A stretch of 64,000 bases of DNA from Hyphomicrobiales bacterium (GTDB lineage Bacteria; Pseudomonadota; Alphaproteobacteria; Rhizobiales; Beijerinckiaceae), in contig JAIXZO010000018.1 in NCBI GenBank assembly GCA_027489535.1, forward strand, positions 248,001-312,000, written 5' to 3'. Below the pieces are notes generated by a model. It was not told the DNA's origin, ran no database searches, and saw only the letters and a program-made list of their open reading frames with translations. The translations under genes and the position numbers were made by a program. How positions within the stretch are numbered: position 1 is the first letter of the stretch; the number at the start of each line of letters is the position of its first letter. This document shows positions 44,253 through 56,355 of the stretch, one piece after another.

Positions 44253-44933
44253 TCAGGAGCGGAACAGCCGCGTATACTGCGTCTCGTGCCGCATGGAGGC
44301 GATGTCGGAGCGAAACGCCGCCGCGCCCAAATCGTCGAGCGTCGACGCCTCCGCGAACGCGGCCGTGTCGCGCATCTGCGGCAGCAACGCCGCAAGAATG
44401 CGCTGCCCGTCGGTCTGTCCAATGGGGCCGAGCCGCACGACGGCGGAGACGATGTTGGAGACGAAGGCCAGCATGAAGGCTTCCAGCGTGGCGCGCAGCC
44501 CGCAGCCGTGCCCGGCGGCCGCAGTCCCCAGCGCCACGGGATAGGCGACGTCGCCGTCCCAAGCCGATTTCAGCTGTTCGACGGCTTCCGTCGGCCACGC
44601 GCCCCGCACGGCGGTGATGAAGGCGTTGCCTTGCGCGGTGGTCTCCAAGCGCCGTTCGGCGGAAGGCTGCATCGCCGCCGCCAATTCGGCGACATCGCGC
44701 ATTCCGGCGGCGTCGCCCGCCGTCGCGGCGCGCCAAGCCGCCGCCAGCAGCACGGCGTCGTTGCGGCCGGAGCCGACGGCGAGCAGATCCTCGATCCACC
44801 CCCGGCACGTCGCCGCATCATGCACGTCGCCCGCTTCCACGGCCCATTCGAGTCCGTGCGAATAAGCGAAGGCGCCCACCGGAAAGGCCGGCGACAACCA
44901 CGCCAAAAGCGGCAGCGAAACCGCCTCAGCCAT
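44253..44933 (-). CDS. ureF: Urease accessory protein UreF
   Basis: A 226-residue helical protein that bridges UreG to the UreD-urease complex and controls GTP hydrolysis. It opens with [21 protein letters not shown] and ends with the C-terminal region [13 protein letters not shown], both typical. Its ATG overlaps the end of ureE by 8 bases, so translation is likely coupled. Confidence 0.95.
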   Translation of the reverse strand: MAEAVSLPLLAWLSPAFPVGAFAYSHGLEWAVEAGDVHDAATCRGWIEDLLAVGSGRNDAVLLAAAWRAATAGDAAGMRDVAELAAAMQPSAERRLETTAQGNAFITAVRGAWPTEAVEQLKSAWDGDVAYPVALGTAAAGHGCGLRATLEAFMLAFVSNIVSAVVRLGPIGQTDGQRILAALLPQMRDTAAFAEASTLDDLGAAAFRSDIASMRHETQYTRLFRS

Positions 44934-45642
44934 GCTTGTGATCGTGGTCGTGCTTGTGATCATGCCCATGCTTGTGACCATGCGCGTGGTCGTGGTCGTG
45001 CGAATGGGCGTGGCCGTGTCCGTGGTCGTGGTCGTGCTTGTGCCCGTGGTCGTGAGAATGGGCATGATCGTGCCCGTGGTCGTGCGCGGCGTGGGCATGC
45101 GCGTGATCATGCCCATGCGCGTGGCCGTGGTCGTGCGAATGGTCATGTCCGCAGCCGCACGACGCGTCGTGCACATGGCCCTCTTCACCATGCGCGTGGC
45201 CGTGCCCGCCGTGATCATAGGCCCCGCGCTCGGGCCGGAAGGGCCGTTCCACCCGCGCGATCGAGCAGCCCTGCCCCCGGATCATCTCCGCCAGCACATG
45301 ATCGTCCTCGATATAGATCGCGTCCGCCGTGATCTCGGCGGGCGTGTGCCGGTTGCCGATATGCCAGGCCGTGCGCAGCAGCCGCAGCGGATTTTCCGCG
45401 CGGATTTCCAACAGCTTTTCCGGCGCGGCTTCCACCGCGATCAGCCGTCCGTCCTCGAGCTTCAGCGCATCCCCGTCGTCGAGGATCGTCGCCTTGTCCA
45501 GATCCATCAGAAAGGCCGTGCCGCCCTTGCCGGTCAGTACGATGCGCCGCTTGTGCCGACCGTCGTGGTCGAGCACCACGGTATCGATCACCTTGTCGGC
45601 CTTCACGGCGGGCTTTCGGACGATGGCGGCGGCGCGCAGCAT
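44926..45642 (-). CDS. ureE: Urease nickel metallochaperone UreE with long His-rich tail
   Basis: A 238-residue UreE. The conserved core (about 1-145) runs from [11 protein letters not shown] through [11 protein letters not shown] and [13 protein letters not shown] to the partner-binding domain. The last ~95 residues are a tail of alternating His with Asp, Gly, Ala, Ser and Lys, with about 42 histidines, plus a C-G-C site ([10 protein letters not shown]). Most UreE tails have 10-15 His. The tail probably stores or buffers nickel. The ATG at 45642 was chosen; one at 45678 would add 12 residues. Confidence 0.95.
   Translation of the reverse strand: MLRAAAIVRKPAVKADKVIDTVVLDHDGRHKRRIVLTGKGGTAFLMDLDKATILDDGDALKLEDGRLIAVEAAPEKLLEIRAENPLRLLRTAWHIGNRHTPAEITADAIYIEDDHVLAEMIRGQGCSIARVERPFRPERGAYDHGGHGHAHGEEGHVHDASCGCGHDHSHDHGHAHGHDHAHAHAAHDHGHDHAHSHDHGHKHDHDHGHGHAHSHDHDHAHGHKHGHDHKHDHDHKHG
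44929..45205 (-). repeat. Coding His-dipeptide repeat of ureE
   Basis: A ~275-base run of CAT/CAC codons alternating with GAC, GGC, GCG, AAG and similar, encoding the His-rich UreE tail. The six-base periodicity makes it prone to length change by slippage. Confidence 0.85.
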
Positions 45643-45694
45643 GGCGTTGTCTCCGGGAAAAGATCCTGCGGCGCTCATAGCACGCCGCTCCGCG

Positions 45695-46930
45695 TCAAGC
45701 ACGGGGGCTTCCGGCCGCGTCCGCGACGAGCGCCGCCGGCTCGGCCGGGTTGCGCCGCAACTGCATCCGCACGAGCGCAAAAAACGCCAAGGCGGCGGTC
45801 GCGCAGGCCAAGCCCAACCATACGCCGCCCCGCACCCCGAAATCGTCGATCACGGCGGCGAACACCACGGGCGCGAAGGCATAGGCCACGTTCTGCACGA
45901 AGGCGAAGCGCCCGGCATAGGTACCGTAGGAGGCGGAGCCGAACACGTGCAGCGGCAGCGTCGCGCGCACCAGCGCCAGCAAACCCGTCGAAAATCCGTA
46001 GGCGACGATGAACACGAGCGCCGCGATCGGCGATCCCAACCCCGCGATCAGCGCGAGAAAAGAGAGCGGCAGCAGCACCGCGCTCCCCAACGCCATGGTC
46101 GCAGGCGTCAACCGTTGTCCCGCCGCGTAATCCGCCAACCGTGCGGAGACCTGCAACACGCCGAGCGCCGAGCCGAAGGCCAGCGCCGTGGCGGGCGCGA
46201 GCCCCGCCCCCGCCAGCACCGCCACCATATGCAGCGACATCCCCCATGACACGAACCCGGAAAGCGCGAACGCCCCCGCCATGAACAGGAAGGCCGTCCG
46301 CCGTCCTTGGGGCGCGACGGAGGGCGGCGCGGGCTTGGGCGCGTCCTCCGCCTCCGCCGATCCCGTCGGCGCGCGGCGCGGCAGCACGAACAGATGCAGC
46401 GGAAGGCAGGCGAACAGATGCACGGCGGCGAAGATCAGGCAGGTCGTCCGCCACCCGTAAAGGTGATCCAAAGCGCCCGTCACCGGCCAGAACACGCTGG
46501 AGGACAACCCGGTGAACAGCATCAGCACGGTCATCGCCGACCGCGCCCGTCCCCCTGCCACCTGCGCCATCGCCGTGAAGGAGGGAACCGAAAGGCACAA
46601 TGTGGAGGCCAAGCCGAGACAGGCCCATGCCGCGAAATAGCCCGCGCCGCCCTGCGCTTGCGAGAGCAGCACGAGGCCGACCGCCATCAGCACCGAGCCC
46701 GCCGCCATGAAATGCGGCGCGCCGTAACGGTCGAGACGCGGGCCGAGCAGCGGCGAAAGCAGCCCGCTGATCACCACGCACAGCGTCACGCCCGCATAGA
46801 CCAGCTCGCTCGGCAGGCCCACGTCGCGGCCCATCTGCGCGCCGAAGATCGCCGGCACGTAAAACGTGGTTCCCCACCCCGTGATCTGGGTAAAGGCCAG
46901 AACCGCCGTCGCGCGGCCCACTCGTGTCAT
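45695..46930 (-). CDS. MFS transporter
   Basis: A 411-residue member of the major facilitator superfamily with about 12 membrane segments, a central loop rich in Pro/Ala ([21 protein letters not shown]), and a signature-like [11 protein letters not shown] after helix 2. It resembles monocarboxylate/oxalate-type MFS exporters ([13 protein letters not shown]). It sits between ureC and ureE on the same strand, with gaps of 128 and 52 bases. A role in urea, ammonium or metal transport is possible but unproven. The ATG at 46930 fits; an upstream start would add 21 poorly conserved residues. Confidence 0.88.
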   Translation of the reverse strand: MTRVGRATAVLAFTQITGWGTTFYVPAIFGAQMGRDVGLPSELVYAGVTLCVVISGLLSPLLGPRLDRYGAPHFMAAGSVLMAVGLVLLSQAQGGAGYFAAWACLGLASTLCLSVPSFTAMAQVAGGRARSAMTVLMLFTGLSSSVFWPVTGALDHLYGWRTTCLIFAAVHLFACLPLHLFVLPRRAPTGSAEAEDAPKPAPPSVAPQGRRTAFLFMAGAFALSGFVSWGMSLHMVAVLAGAGLAPATALAFGSALGVLQVSARLADYAAGQRLTPATMALGSAVLLPLSFLALIAGLGSPIAALVFIVAYGFSTGLLALVRATLPLHVFGSASYGTYAGRFAFVQNVAYAFAPVVFAAVIDDFGVRGGVWLGLACATAALAFFALVRMQLRRNPAEPAALVADAAGSPRA

Positions 46931-47058
46931 GTCGTCCCTCGCGGCGGCGTCCGCCCGGCATCCGGCACGCGAGACAAGCACGGCCCGCCGCATCGAGGAA
47001 CGGCACGGCCGTCACCGCAGGGCGGCGAACGCCGCATGGCGCGCGACGACGTTCACGC

Positions 47059-48771
<1,713 letters not shown>

Positions 48772-48895
48772 GGCGGCTCCGTGACTCAGGCGATCAAGGT
48801 GAAACAGGACGAGCGGGAGGCTTTTGGGTCGAAAACGAGCATGGCGTCGGAGGCAGCAGCGCGAGCGGACAGCAAGCCGACGGGAAGCACCCGCC

Positions 48896-49516
48896 TCACA
48901 GCTTCCCCATCACGTCCTGCCGGAAACCGTAAACCGTTCTGTCTCCGGCCAAAGCCACCAGACGCACGTCGCGGGTCTGTCCCGGTTCGAAGCGCACGGC
49001 CGTGCCCGCCGGAATGTCGAGCCGCATGCCGCGCGCGACGGCGCGGTCGAAGGCGAGGGCCGGGTTCGTTTCGGCGAAATGGTAGTGGCTGCCCACCTGG
49101 ATCGGCCGGTCGCCGGTGTTCGCCACCGTGATCGTCGCCGTCTCGCGGCCCTCGTTCATCACGATGTCGCCGGGCGCGGTCATCACTTCGCCCGGCATCA
49201 CGCGGCCGGACGAGCCGCGGATCGGCTCATGCACGGTCACGAGCTTCGTGCCGTCCGGGAAGGTGGCTTCCACCTGCACGTCGTGGATCATCTCGGCGAT
49301 GCCGTCCATCACCTGATCGGCGGTGATCACATGCGCGCCGGCTTCCATCAGGTCGGCCACCGAGCGGCCGTCGCGCGCGCCTTCCACCACGAAATCCGTG
49401 ATCAGCGCGATGGCCTCGGGATGGTTGAGCTTGACGCCGCGCTCGAGGCGTCGGCGCGCCACCATGGCGGCCATGGCGATCAGCAGCTTGTCCTTTTCGC
49501 GCGGCGTCAGGTTCAT
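48896..49516 (-). CDS. ureAB: Fused urease gamma and beta subunits
   Basis: A 206-residue fusion of the two small urease subunits. Residues 1-100 are UreA ([14 protein letters not shown] to LVTVHEPI), and from about 101 the UreB sequence follows ([16 protein letters not shown], then [17 protein letters not shown], to the end at DVMGKL). There is no stop or start between the two. Fusions of this kind are best known from Helicobacter and also occur in some alphaproteobacteria. The ATG overlaps the stop of the acidic protein gene by 4 bases. Confidence 0.97.
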   Translation of the reverse strand: MNLTPREKDKLLIAMAAMVARRRLERGVKLNHPEAIALITDFVVEGARDGRSVADLMEAGAHVITADQVMDGIAEMIHDVQVEATFPDGTKLVTVHEPIRGSSGRVMPGEVMTAPGDIVMNEGRETATITVANTGDRPIQVGSHYHFAETNPALAFDRAVARGMRLDIPAGTAVRFEPGQTRDVRLVALAGDRTVYGFRQDVMGKL

Positions 49517-49866
49517 TGATGCTTCTTCCGTTTTTTCTTCGAGGCGGACTTTTCTTCGTCCTCGTCCTCGTCTTCATCCTCGTCGTCGTCATCCTCGTCC
49601 GACTCCTCGTCGTCGAGGTCCTCGTCGTCGGAGTCGTCATCCTCCTCATAGCCGGTCAGGCCGGCATATTCGAAGGAGAGGATGATTTCGTCGGCCCCGT
49701 CGTCGTACAGCGCCTCGCTCGCGTCGTCGAAGGCGCGCAGGAACATGGGGATGCGGTCGGGGTCCAGCACGAAGCGCTTATGGTCGCCGTCGTCGAAGGT
49801 CAGCACGATGGCCCAGGCTTCGCGTTCGATGGCGTAGACGCATTTCACGCTGCGGATCGTCTTCAT
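49513..49866 (-). CDS. Urease-operon protein with acidic tail, unknown function
   Basis: A 117-residue protein I cannot assign to a known urease accessory family. Residues 1-72 look folded ([45 protein letters not shown]). Residues 74-105 are almost wholly Asp and Glu (29 of 32), and the last 12 residues are Lys-rich ([12 protein letters not shown]). The layout resembles a metal-buffering or charge-mimicking module. It lies between ureD and ureAB, overlapping ureAB by 4 bases (ATGA), so it is very likely expressed with urease. No signal peptide. Confidence 0.85.
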   Translation of the reverse strand: MKTIRSVKCVYAIEREAWAIVLTFDDGDHKRFVLDPDRIPMFLRAFDDASEALYDDGADEIILSFEYAGLTGYEEDDDSDDEDLDDEESDEDDDDEDEDEDEDEEKSASKKKRKKHQ

Positions 49867-49875
49867 GGCTCTCTC

Positions 49876-50676
<801 letters not shown>

Positions 50677-50695
50677 CAGGCCCGCCGGCCGAACG

Positions 50696-51397
50696 TCAGA
50701 CCGAGAGGTGGCGCCGAACATCCGCTTCGTCCATCCCCGCCTTGTCGCCCGCCAGCACCACCTGCCCGCGATCCATAACGGCATAGGTGTCGCACAGGTC
50801 GCGGGCGAATTCGAAATATTGCTCGACCAGCACGATGGCCATCGTACCCTTAAGTCTCAGGTAGTCGATGGCTCTGCCGATATCCTTGATGATCGAGGGC
50901 TGAATGCCCTCCGTCGGCTCGTCCAGCACCAGCACCGAGGGCCGCATCACCAGCGCGCGGCCGATAGCGAGCTGCTGCTGCTGCCCGCCCGAAAGGTCGC
51001 CCCCGCGCCGGTGCAGCATGGATTTGAGCACCGGGAACAGGTCGTAGATCTCGTCCTGCACGTAGCGGTCGGCCCGCTTCAGCGGCGAGAAGCCGGTCTC
51101 GAGATTCTCCTTCACCGTCAGCAGCGGAAAGATTTCGCGGCCCTGCGGCACGAAGGCGATGCCCCGGCGCGCCCGGTCATAAGGCGCGAGCCCGTCGATC
51201 CGGTCGCCGCCCAGCGAGATCGACCCCGCCGAAATGCCCTGTTGTCCCACAACCGCACGCATCAGCGAGGTCTTGCCCACGCCGTTGCGGCCGAGCACGC
51301 AGGTCACCTTGCCGGTCTCCGCCGTCAGCGAGACGCCGCGCAAGGCTTGCGCCGCACCGTAATGCAGGTCGATGCCGTCGACGATCAGCGTGCTCAT
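50696..51397 (-). CDS. urtE: Urea ABC transporter ATPase UrtE
   Basis: A 233-residue ATPase of the branched-chain amino acid/urea importer type. Walker A is GRNGVGKTSLM; the signature LSGGQQQQLAIGRAL and Walker B VLVLDEPTEGIQP are typical of UrtE. Along with UrtD it powers urea import. It lies 1 base after the urtD stop and 19 bases before ureD, linking the uptake genes to the urease genes. Confidence 0.95.
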   Translation of the reverse strand: MSTLIVDGIDLHYGAAQALRGVSLTAETGKVTCVLGRNGVGKTSLMRAVVGQQGISAGSISLGGDRIDGLAPYDRARRGIAFVPQGREIFPLLTVKENLETGFSPLKRADRYVQDEIYDLFPVLKSMLHRRGGDLSGGQQQQLAIGRALVMRPSVLVLDEPTEGIQPSIIKDIGRAIDYLRLKGTMAIVLVEQYFEFARDLCDTYAVMDRGQVVLAGDKAGMDEADVRRHLSV

Positions 51398-51398
51398 C

Positions 51399-52169
51399 TC
51401 AGCGCCCCAAATACACTTCGACGACGCGCGGATCGGCCGAAACCGCGTCGATGGCGCCTTCGGCCAGCACGCTGCCTTCATGCAGGCACGTCACCTTGCA
51501 GTCGAGCGCCCGCACGAAGGCCATGTCGTGCTCGACCACGATCACGGCATGATCCTTCGCGATGGCCCGCAGCAGTTCGGCGGTCTGTTCCGTCTCGGCG
51601 TCGGTCATGCCCGCCACGGGCTCGTCGACCAGCAGCACCTTGGGGTCCTGCGCCAGCAGCATGCCGATTTCCAGCCATTGCTTTTGCCCGTGCGAGAGAT
51701 CGCCCGCGAGCCGCTCGGCATGGTCGGCCAACCCCACGGTGTCCAGCACCTGCGCGATGGTACGGCGCGGCACGCGGTTGCGCATGCCGAACAGGCTCGC
51801 AAAGGCGGTGCGCGGACCCTTCAACGCCAGCAGTACGTTGTCGGCCACCGTCTGGCTTTCGAACACCGTCGGCTTCTGGAATTTGCGGCCGATGCCGAGT
51901 TCGGCGATGGCCGCCTCGTCGAGCTTGGTCAGGTCCACGCGCCCGTCATACAGCACGTCGCCGGCGTCGGGTCGGGTCTTGCCGGTGATGATGTCCATCA
52001 TCGTCGTCTTGCCCGCGCCGTTGGGGCCGATGACGGCGCGCATCTCGCCCCGCCCGATCACGAGCGACAGCCCGTTGATGGCGCGAAAGCCGTCGAAGGA
52101 CACCGAGACGGCGTCAAGATACAGGATCGAATCCGTGAGGTCCGGCTTGAGGTTGGCCACGGCGCTCAT
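51399..52169 (-). CDS. urtD: Urea ABC transporter ATPase UrtD
   Basis: A 256-residue ATPase. Walker A is GPNGAGKTTMMD; the unusual signature LSHGQKQWLEIG is diagnostic for UrtD rather than LivG, and Walker B is VLLVDEPVAGM. The start overlaps the urtC stop as ATGA. An N-terminal extension of about 15 residues (SAVANLKPDLTDS) precedes the ATPase fold. Confidence 0.95.
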   Translation of the reverse strand: MSAVANLKPDLTDSILYLDAVSVSFDGFRAINGLSLVIGRGEMRAVIGPNGAGKTTMMDIITGKTRPDAGDVLYDGRVDLTKLDEAAIAELGIGRKFQKPTVFESQTVADNVLLALKGPRTAFASLFGMRNRVPRRTIAQVLDTVGLADHAERLAGDLSHGQKQWLEIGMLLAQDPKVLLVDEPVAGMTDAETEQTAELLRAIAKDHAVIVVEHDMAFVRALDCKVTCLHEGSVLAEGAIDAVSADPRVVEVYLGR

Positions 52170-53302
52170 CGTGCGGGCTCCGCTGCGGGCGTTGCGGGAA
52201 GCGGCTCGGGGTTCGGTCTGCGCGCCCGCGCCTGCAACGTGCCGACGATGCCCTTCGGCAGGTACAGCGTCACCACCACGAACAGCGCCCCGAGCGCGAA
52301 CAGCCACACCTCGGGCAGCGCGCCCGTCAGCCAGGTCTTGCCGAAATTGACCAGCACCGCGCCCAGCGCCGCGCCCACCAAGGTGCCGCGACCGCCCACG
52401 GCCACCCAGATCACGGCTTCGATGGAATTCGCGGGCGCGAATTCCGACGGGTTGATGATGCCCACCTGCGGCACGTAGAGCGCCCCCGCCACCCCCGCCA
52501 TGCAGGCGGAGACGGTGAAGGCGACGAGCTTGAACCGTTCCACCCGGTAGCCGAGAAACCGCGTCCGGCTTTCCGCGTCGCGGATCGCCAGCAGCACCTT
52601 GCCGTAGGAGGAATTCACCATCCCCCGCGCGATCAGATAGCCGAGCGCCAAGGCCAGCGCCGAGGCGACGAACAGCGCCGCGCGCGTGCCCTGTGCCTGC
52701 ACGCCGAAGCCGAGGATGTCCTTGAAGTCGGTCAGCCCGTTGTTGCCGCCGAAGCCCATGTCGTTGCGGAAAAAGGCGAGCAGCAGCGCATAGGTCATGG
52801 CCTGCGTGATGATCGAGAGATAGACGCCCGTCACCCGCGAACGGAAGGCGAACCAGCCGAACACGAAGGCCAGCAGCCCCGGCGCCAGCAGCACCATCAG
52901 CATCGCGTAGCCGAAGGAGTCGAAGCCGTACCAGGTGATCGGCAGCTCCTTCATGTTCAAAAACACCATGAAGTCGGGGAGGATCGGGTCGGCATAGACG
53001 CCCCGCGTCCCGATCTGCCGCATCAGATACATGCCCATCGCATAGCCGCCGAGCGCGAAGAACGCGCCGTGCCCGAGCGAGAGGATGCCGCAATAACCCC
53101 AGACGAGATCCAGCGAGACCGCGAGCAGCGCGTAGCAGAGATATTTGCCGAACAGCGACATCGCATAGGTCGGCACGTGGAACGGCGAGTCGACGGGGAG
53201 GAGCAGGTTCAGCATCGGCACCGCAATGCCGACGGCGAGCAGCACCCAGAGGAAGATCTTGCCCGAGGCGTCGAGCTTGGAGAGCAGGCGCAGCGTGATC
53301 AT
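52166..53302 (-). CDS. urtC: Urea ABC transporter permease UrtC
   Basis: A 378-residue inner-membrane permease with about ten hydrophobic segments. Family landmarks are DLVWGYCGILSLGHGAFFALGGYAMGMYL and FRNDMGFGGNNGLTDFK, which separate UrtC from LivM. It overlaps urtB and urtD by 4 bases each. The C-terminus is a Pro/Ala-rich cytoplasmic tail. Confidence 0.95.
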   Translation of the reverse strand: MITLRLLSKLDASGKIFLWVLLAVGIAVPMLNLLLPVDSPFHVPTYAMSLFGKYLCYALLAVSLDLVWGYCGILSLGHGAFFALGGYAMGMYLMRQIGTRGVYADPILPDFMVFLNMKELPITWYGFDSFGYAMLMVLLAPGLLAFVFGWFAFRSRVTGVYLSIITQAMTYALLLAFFRNDMGFGGNNGLTDFKDILGFGVQAQGTRAALFVASALALALGYLIARGMVNSSYGKVLLAIRDAESRTRFLGYRVERFKLVAFTVSACMAGVAGALYVPQVGIINPSEFAPANSIEAVIWVAVGGRGTLVGAALGAVLVNFGKTWLTGALPEVWLFALGALFVVVTLYLPKGIVGTLQARARRPNPEPLPATPAAEPAR

Positions 53303-54912
53303 GCTTCCACCGCCCGGCCCTTGAGCGCGAACAGTCCGCGCGGCCGCTTCTGGATGAACAGGATGATGAAGACGAGCACGAGGATCTTGCCCAGCACCGC
53401 GCCCGCAAAGGGTTCGAGAAACTTGTTGGCGACCCCGAGCGACAGCGCCGCGAACAGCGTGCCCCACAGGTTCCCGACGCCGCCGAACACCACGACCATG
53501 AAGCTGTCGATGATGTAGCTCTGGCCGAGATTGGGCGACACGTTGTCGATCTGCGACAGCGCCACGCCCGCGATGCCGGCGATGCCCGAGCCGAGCGCGA
53601 AGGTCAGCGCGTCCACCCACGGCGTGCGGATGCCCATCGCCGCCGCCATGCGCCGGTTCTGCGTCACCGCGCGCATCTTCAGCCCGAAGGACGTCGCCCG
53701 CAGCACCACGAACAGCGCCGCGAACACCAAGAGCGAGAACACGATGATCCACATGCGGCCGTAGGTGACGGCCACGCCCATGAACTCCGTCGAGCCGCTC
53801 ATGAAGGCCGGCGCGCCGACCTCGCGATTGTTCGCACCGAAGATCGAGCGCACCGCCTGCTGCAGGATCAGGCTCACGCCCCACGTCGCCAGCAGCGTTT
53901 CCAGCGGCCGGCCGTAGAGATGGCGGATCACCGTGCGTTCCAGCACCAGCCCCACCGCGCCGGCGGTCAAAAAGGCCAGCGGCAGCGCGATCAGCAGCGA
54001 CCAGTCGAACAGCGCGGGAAAGCTCGTGCGGATCACCTCCTGCACCACGAAGGTGGTGTAGGCCCCGATCATCACCATCTCGCCATGCGCCATGTTGATG
54101 ATGCCCATCACGCCGAACGTGATGGCGAGGCCGATGGCGGCGAGCAGCAGCACCGAGCCGAGCGACAGCCCGTACCAGGCGTTCTGCACGCCTTCGAGCA
54201 GCTTCATCCGCCGCTCGATGGCCGCCGCGCCGGCCTCCACCTTGACCTTCAGGCTTGCGGGCGCATTGCCCTTCACGGTGTTGAACAGGCCCAGCACGTC
54301 CTGGTCGCCGCGCTCGGCGAGCACGTCCACGGCGGCGATGCGCTCGCCCTCCGGCGCGTCGGCATTCGCAAGCAGGGCGGCGGCGCGCGCCTGCGCGAAC
54401 AGCTTCTTGATTGCCGGATCGGATTCCTTGCCCAGCGCCGCGTCGAGCGCCGGGATCGCCGTCGCGTCGCGGGATTTGAACACGGATTCGGCCGCCGCGC
54501 GGCGCTTGGCCGGGTCGGGCGACATCAGCGTGAGGGAGCCCACCGCGGCGTCGAGCGCGCGGCGGATGCGGTTGTTGACGCGCACGGGCCTGAGCCCGCC
54601 CGGGGCTTCGCTCACCGCCGCGCCGGTCTTGGCGTCGAAGGTCGCGCCCGCCTTGTCCTTCCAGAAGACCTGACGGGCGGGGGAGAAGAACAGGCGGCCG
54701 TCGGCCATCGCTTCCAGCGCCGGGGCGGCGGTCGGGGCCCCGCTCGACGCGAGCGCCGTGATGCCGGCCTCGATCCGGTTGAAATTGTCGCTCGCCAATT
54801 CGGCGAAGGCCGCGTCCGCATCCTGAGCGCGATCCTGCGCGCGCGTCGCGGGGACGCTCGCCAGCAGGCCGATCAGAGCGGCGAAAAGCACGACGAAGCG
54901 TGACGCACGCAT
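53299..54912 (-). CDS. urtB: Urea ABC transporter permease UrtB
   Basis: A 537-residue permease. It has a signal peptide (VVLFAALIGLLASVPATRAQ) and a ~220-residue periplasmic helical-repeat region, then about eight membrane segments from residue 245 (YGLSLGSVLLLAAIGLAITFG, GIINMAHGEMVMIGAY). The long N-terminal extracytoplasmic domain is characteristic of UrtB and absent from LivH. The ATG is at 54912. It is separated from urtA by a strong hairpin (54968-54996). Confidence 0.95.
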   Translation of the reverse strand: MRASRFVVLFAALIGLLASVPATRAQDRAQDADAAFAELASDNFNRIEAGITALASSGAPTAAPALEAMADGRLFFSPARQVFWKDKAGATFDAKTGAAVSEAPGGLRPVRVNNRIRRALDAAVGSLTLMSPDPAKRRAAAESVFKSRDATAIPALDAALGKESDPAIKKLFAQARAAALLANADAPEGERIAAVDVLAERGDQDVLGLFNTVKGNAPASLKVKVEAGAAAIERRMKLLEGVQNAWYGLSLGSVLLLAAIGLAITFGVMGIINMAHGEMVMIGAYTTFVVQEVIRTSFPALFDWSLLIALPLAFLTAGAVGLVLERTVIRHLYGRPLETLLATWGVSLILQQAVRSIFGANNREVGAPAFMSGSTEFMGVAVTYGRMWIIVFSLLVFAALFVVLRATSFGLKMRAVTQNRRMAAAMGIRTPWVDALTFALGSGIAGIAGVALSQIDNVSPNLGQSYIIDSFMVVVFGGVGNLWGTLFAALSLGVANKFLEPFAGAVLGKILVLVFIILFIQKRPRGLFALKGRAVEA

Positions 54913-54967
54913 GAAGTTCGATCCTCGGCCGCGGTCGTCTGCGGCCCTCGTGTCTCGTTGGAAGAAA

Positions 54968-54996
54968 GGGCGGGGCCGAAGGGATCGGCCCCGCCC
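54968..54996 (-). terminator. Strong stem-loop between urtA and urtB
   Basis: A perfect 11-base stem (GGGCGGGGCCG paired with CGGCCCCGCCC) with a 7-base loop, followed on the minus strand by TTTCTTCC. Its position, 25 bases after urtA, suggests partial termination or mRNA stabilisation so that the binding protein is made in excess over the membrane parts. Confidence 0.7.
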
Positions 54997-55020
54997 GCAT
55001 TCAGGGTCGGAAGGCAGGGC

Positions 55021-56310
55021 TTACTTGCCCGCGCCGCCGCACTTGCCGGTCTTCACGTTGAAGTTTCCGCAGGACATCGGCGCGCGCCAATCGGCGATCA
55101 GGTCCTTGGAGCCTTCGAGGTAGTCGGACCATTCGTCGCCGACCACGAGACCGGCCGTCTGCGACACGATCGAGAACTGGCCGTCGGCCTTGATCTCGCC
55201 GATCAGCACCGGCTTGGTGATGTGGTGGTTCGGCATCATGGTCGAGTAGCCGCCCGTGAGGTTCGGCACGGAGACGCCGATCAGCGAGTCGATGACCGCC
55301 GTCGTATCCACGGTGCCCGTCTTCTCGACCGCCTTCACCCACATCTCGAAGCCGATCACATGCGCTTCCATCGGGTCGTTGGTCACGCGCTTCGGGTTCT
55401 TGGTGTAAGCCTTCCACTTCTCGATGAAGGCCTTGTTGGTCGGGTCGTCGACCGACTGGAAGTAGTTCCAGGCGGCGAGATGGCCGACCAGCGGCTTGGT
55501 GTCGATGCCGGCGAGCTCTTCTTCGCCCACCGAGAACGCCACGACCGGGATGTCCTTGGCCGAGATCTTCTGGTTGCCGAGTTCCTTGTAGAAGGGAACG
55601 TTGGCGTCGCCGTTGATGGTCGAGACCACCGCCGTCTTCTTGCCCGCCGTGCCGAACTTCTTGATGTCCGCCACGATCGTCTGCCAGTCGGAATGACCGA
55701 ACGGCGTGTAGTTGATCATGATGTCCTCGGCCTTCACGCCCTTGGACTTCAGATAGGCTTCGAGGATCTTGTTGGTCGTGCGCGGATAGACGTAGTCGGT
55801 GCCGGCGAGCACCCAGCGCGTCACCTTCTCGTTTTCCATCAGATAGTCGACGGCCGGGATCGCCTGCTGGTTCGGCGCGGCGCCCGTGTAGAAGATGTTC
55901 TTGGACGATTCCTCGCCCTCGTACTGCACCGGGTAGAACAGGATGCCGTTGAGCTCCTCGAACACCGGCAGCACCGACTTGCGCGACACCGAGGTCCAGC
56001 AGCCGAACGTCGCGGCGACCTTGTCCTTGGTCAGAAGCTCGCGCGCCTTTTCCGCGAAGAGCGGCCAGTTCGAGGCGGGGTCGACGACGACCGCTTCGAG
56101 CTTCTTGCCCAGCAGGCCGCCCTTCTTGTTCTGCTCCTCGATGAGCATGAGCATGACGTCCTTCAGCGTGGTCTCGCTGATCGCCATGGTGCCCGAGAGC
56201 GAATGAAGGATGCCCACCTTGATCGTGTTCTGCGCATAGGCGCCGAAGGAGGTGAGCGCGATGCCGCCCGCAAGCGCGGCGGCGGAAAGCGTCTTCAGAA
56301 ATGTCGTCAT
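55021..56310 (-). CDS. urtA: Urea ABC transporter substrate-binding protein UrtA
   Basis: A 429-residue periplasmic binding protein. The signal peptide runs to about GAYAQ (FLKTLSAAALAGGIALTSFGAYAQ minus ends), and the mature protein starts NTIKVGILHSLSGTMAISE, the UrtA hallmark. GAAPNQQAIPAVDYLM, LAGTDYVYPRTTN and DPMEAHVIGFEMWVKAVE are also typical. First gene of the urt-ure cluster, with a sigma-54 promoter ~46 bases upstream of its ATG. Confidence 0.96.
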   Translation of the reverse strand: MTTFLKTLSAAALAGGIALTSFGAYAQNTIKVGILHSLSGTMAISETTLKDVMLMLIEEQNKKGGLLGKKLEAVVVDPASNWPLFAEKARELLTKDKVAATFGCWTSVSRKSVLPVFEELNGILFYPVQYEGEESSKNIFYTGAAPNQQAIPAVDYLMENEKVTRWVLAGTDYVYPRTTNKILEAYLKSKGVKAEDIMINYTPFGHSDWQTIVADIKKFGTAGKKTAVVSTINGDANVPFYKELGNQKISAKDIPVVAFSVGEEELAGIDTKPLVGHLAAWNYFQSVDDPTNKAFIEKWKAYTKNPKRVTNDPMEAHVIGFEMWVKAVEKTGTVDTTAVIDSLIGVSVPNLTGGYSTMMPNHHITKPVLIGEIKADGQFSIVSQTAGLVVGDEWSDYLEGSKDLIADWRAPMSCGNFNVKTGKCGGAGK

Positions 56311-56355
56311 GGGTCGAGGGTCTCCGGTCCGTGTTGGTCACCCGGAGACCGTTTC

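Noticed and set aside
44932-45330. Plus-strand frame encoding runs of Val and Met opposite the ureE tail, resembling a membrane protein
   Set aside because: It is the mirror image of the His/Asp repeat codons. It has no ribosome site or conserved motif.
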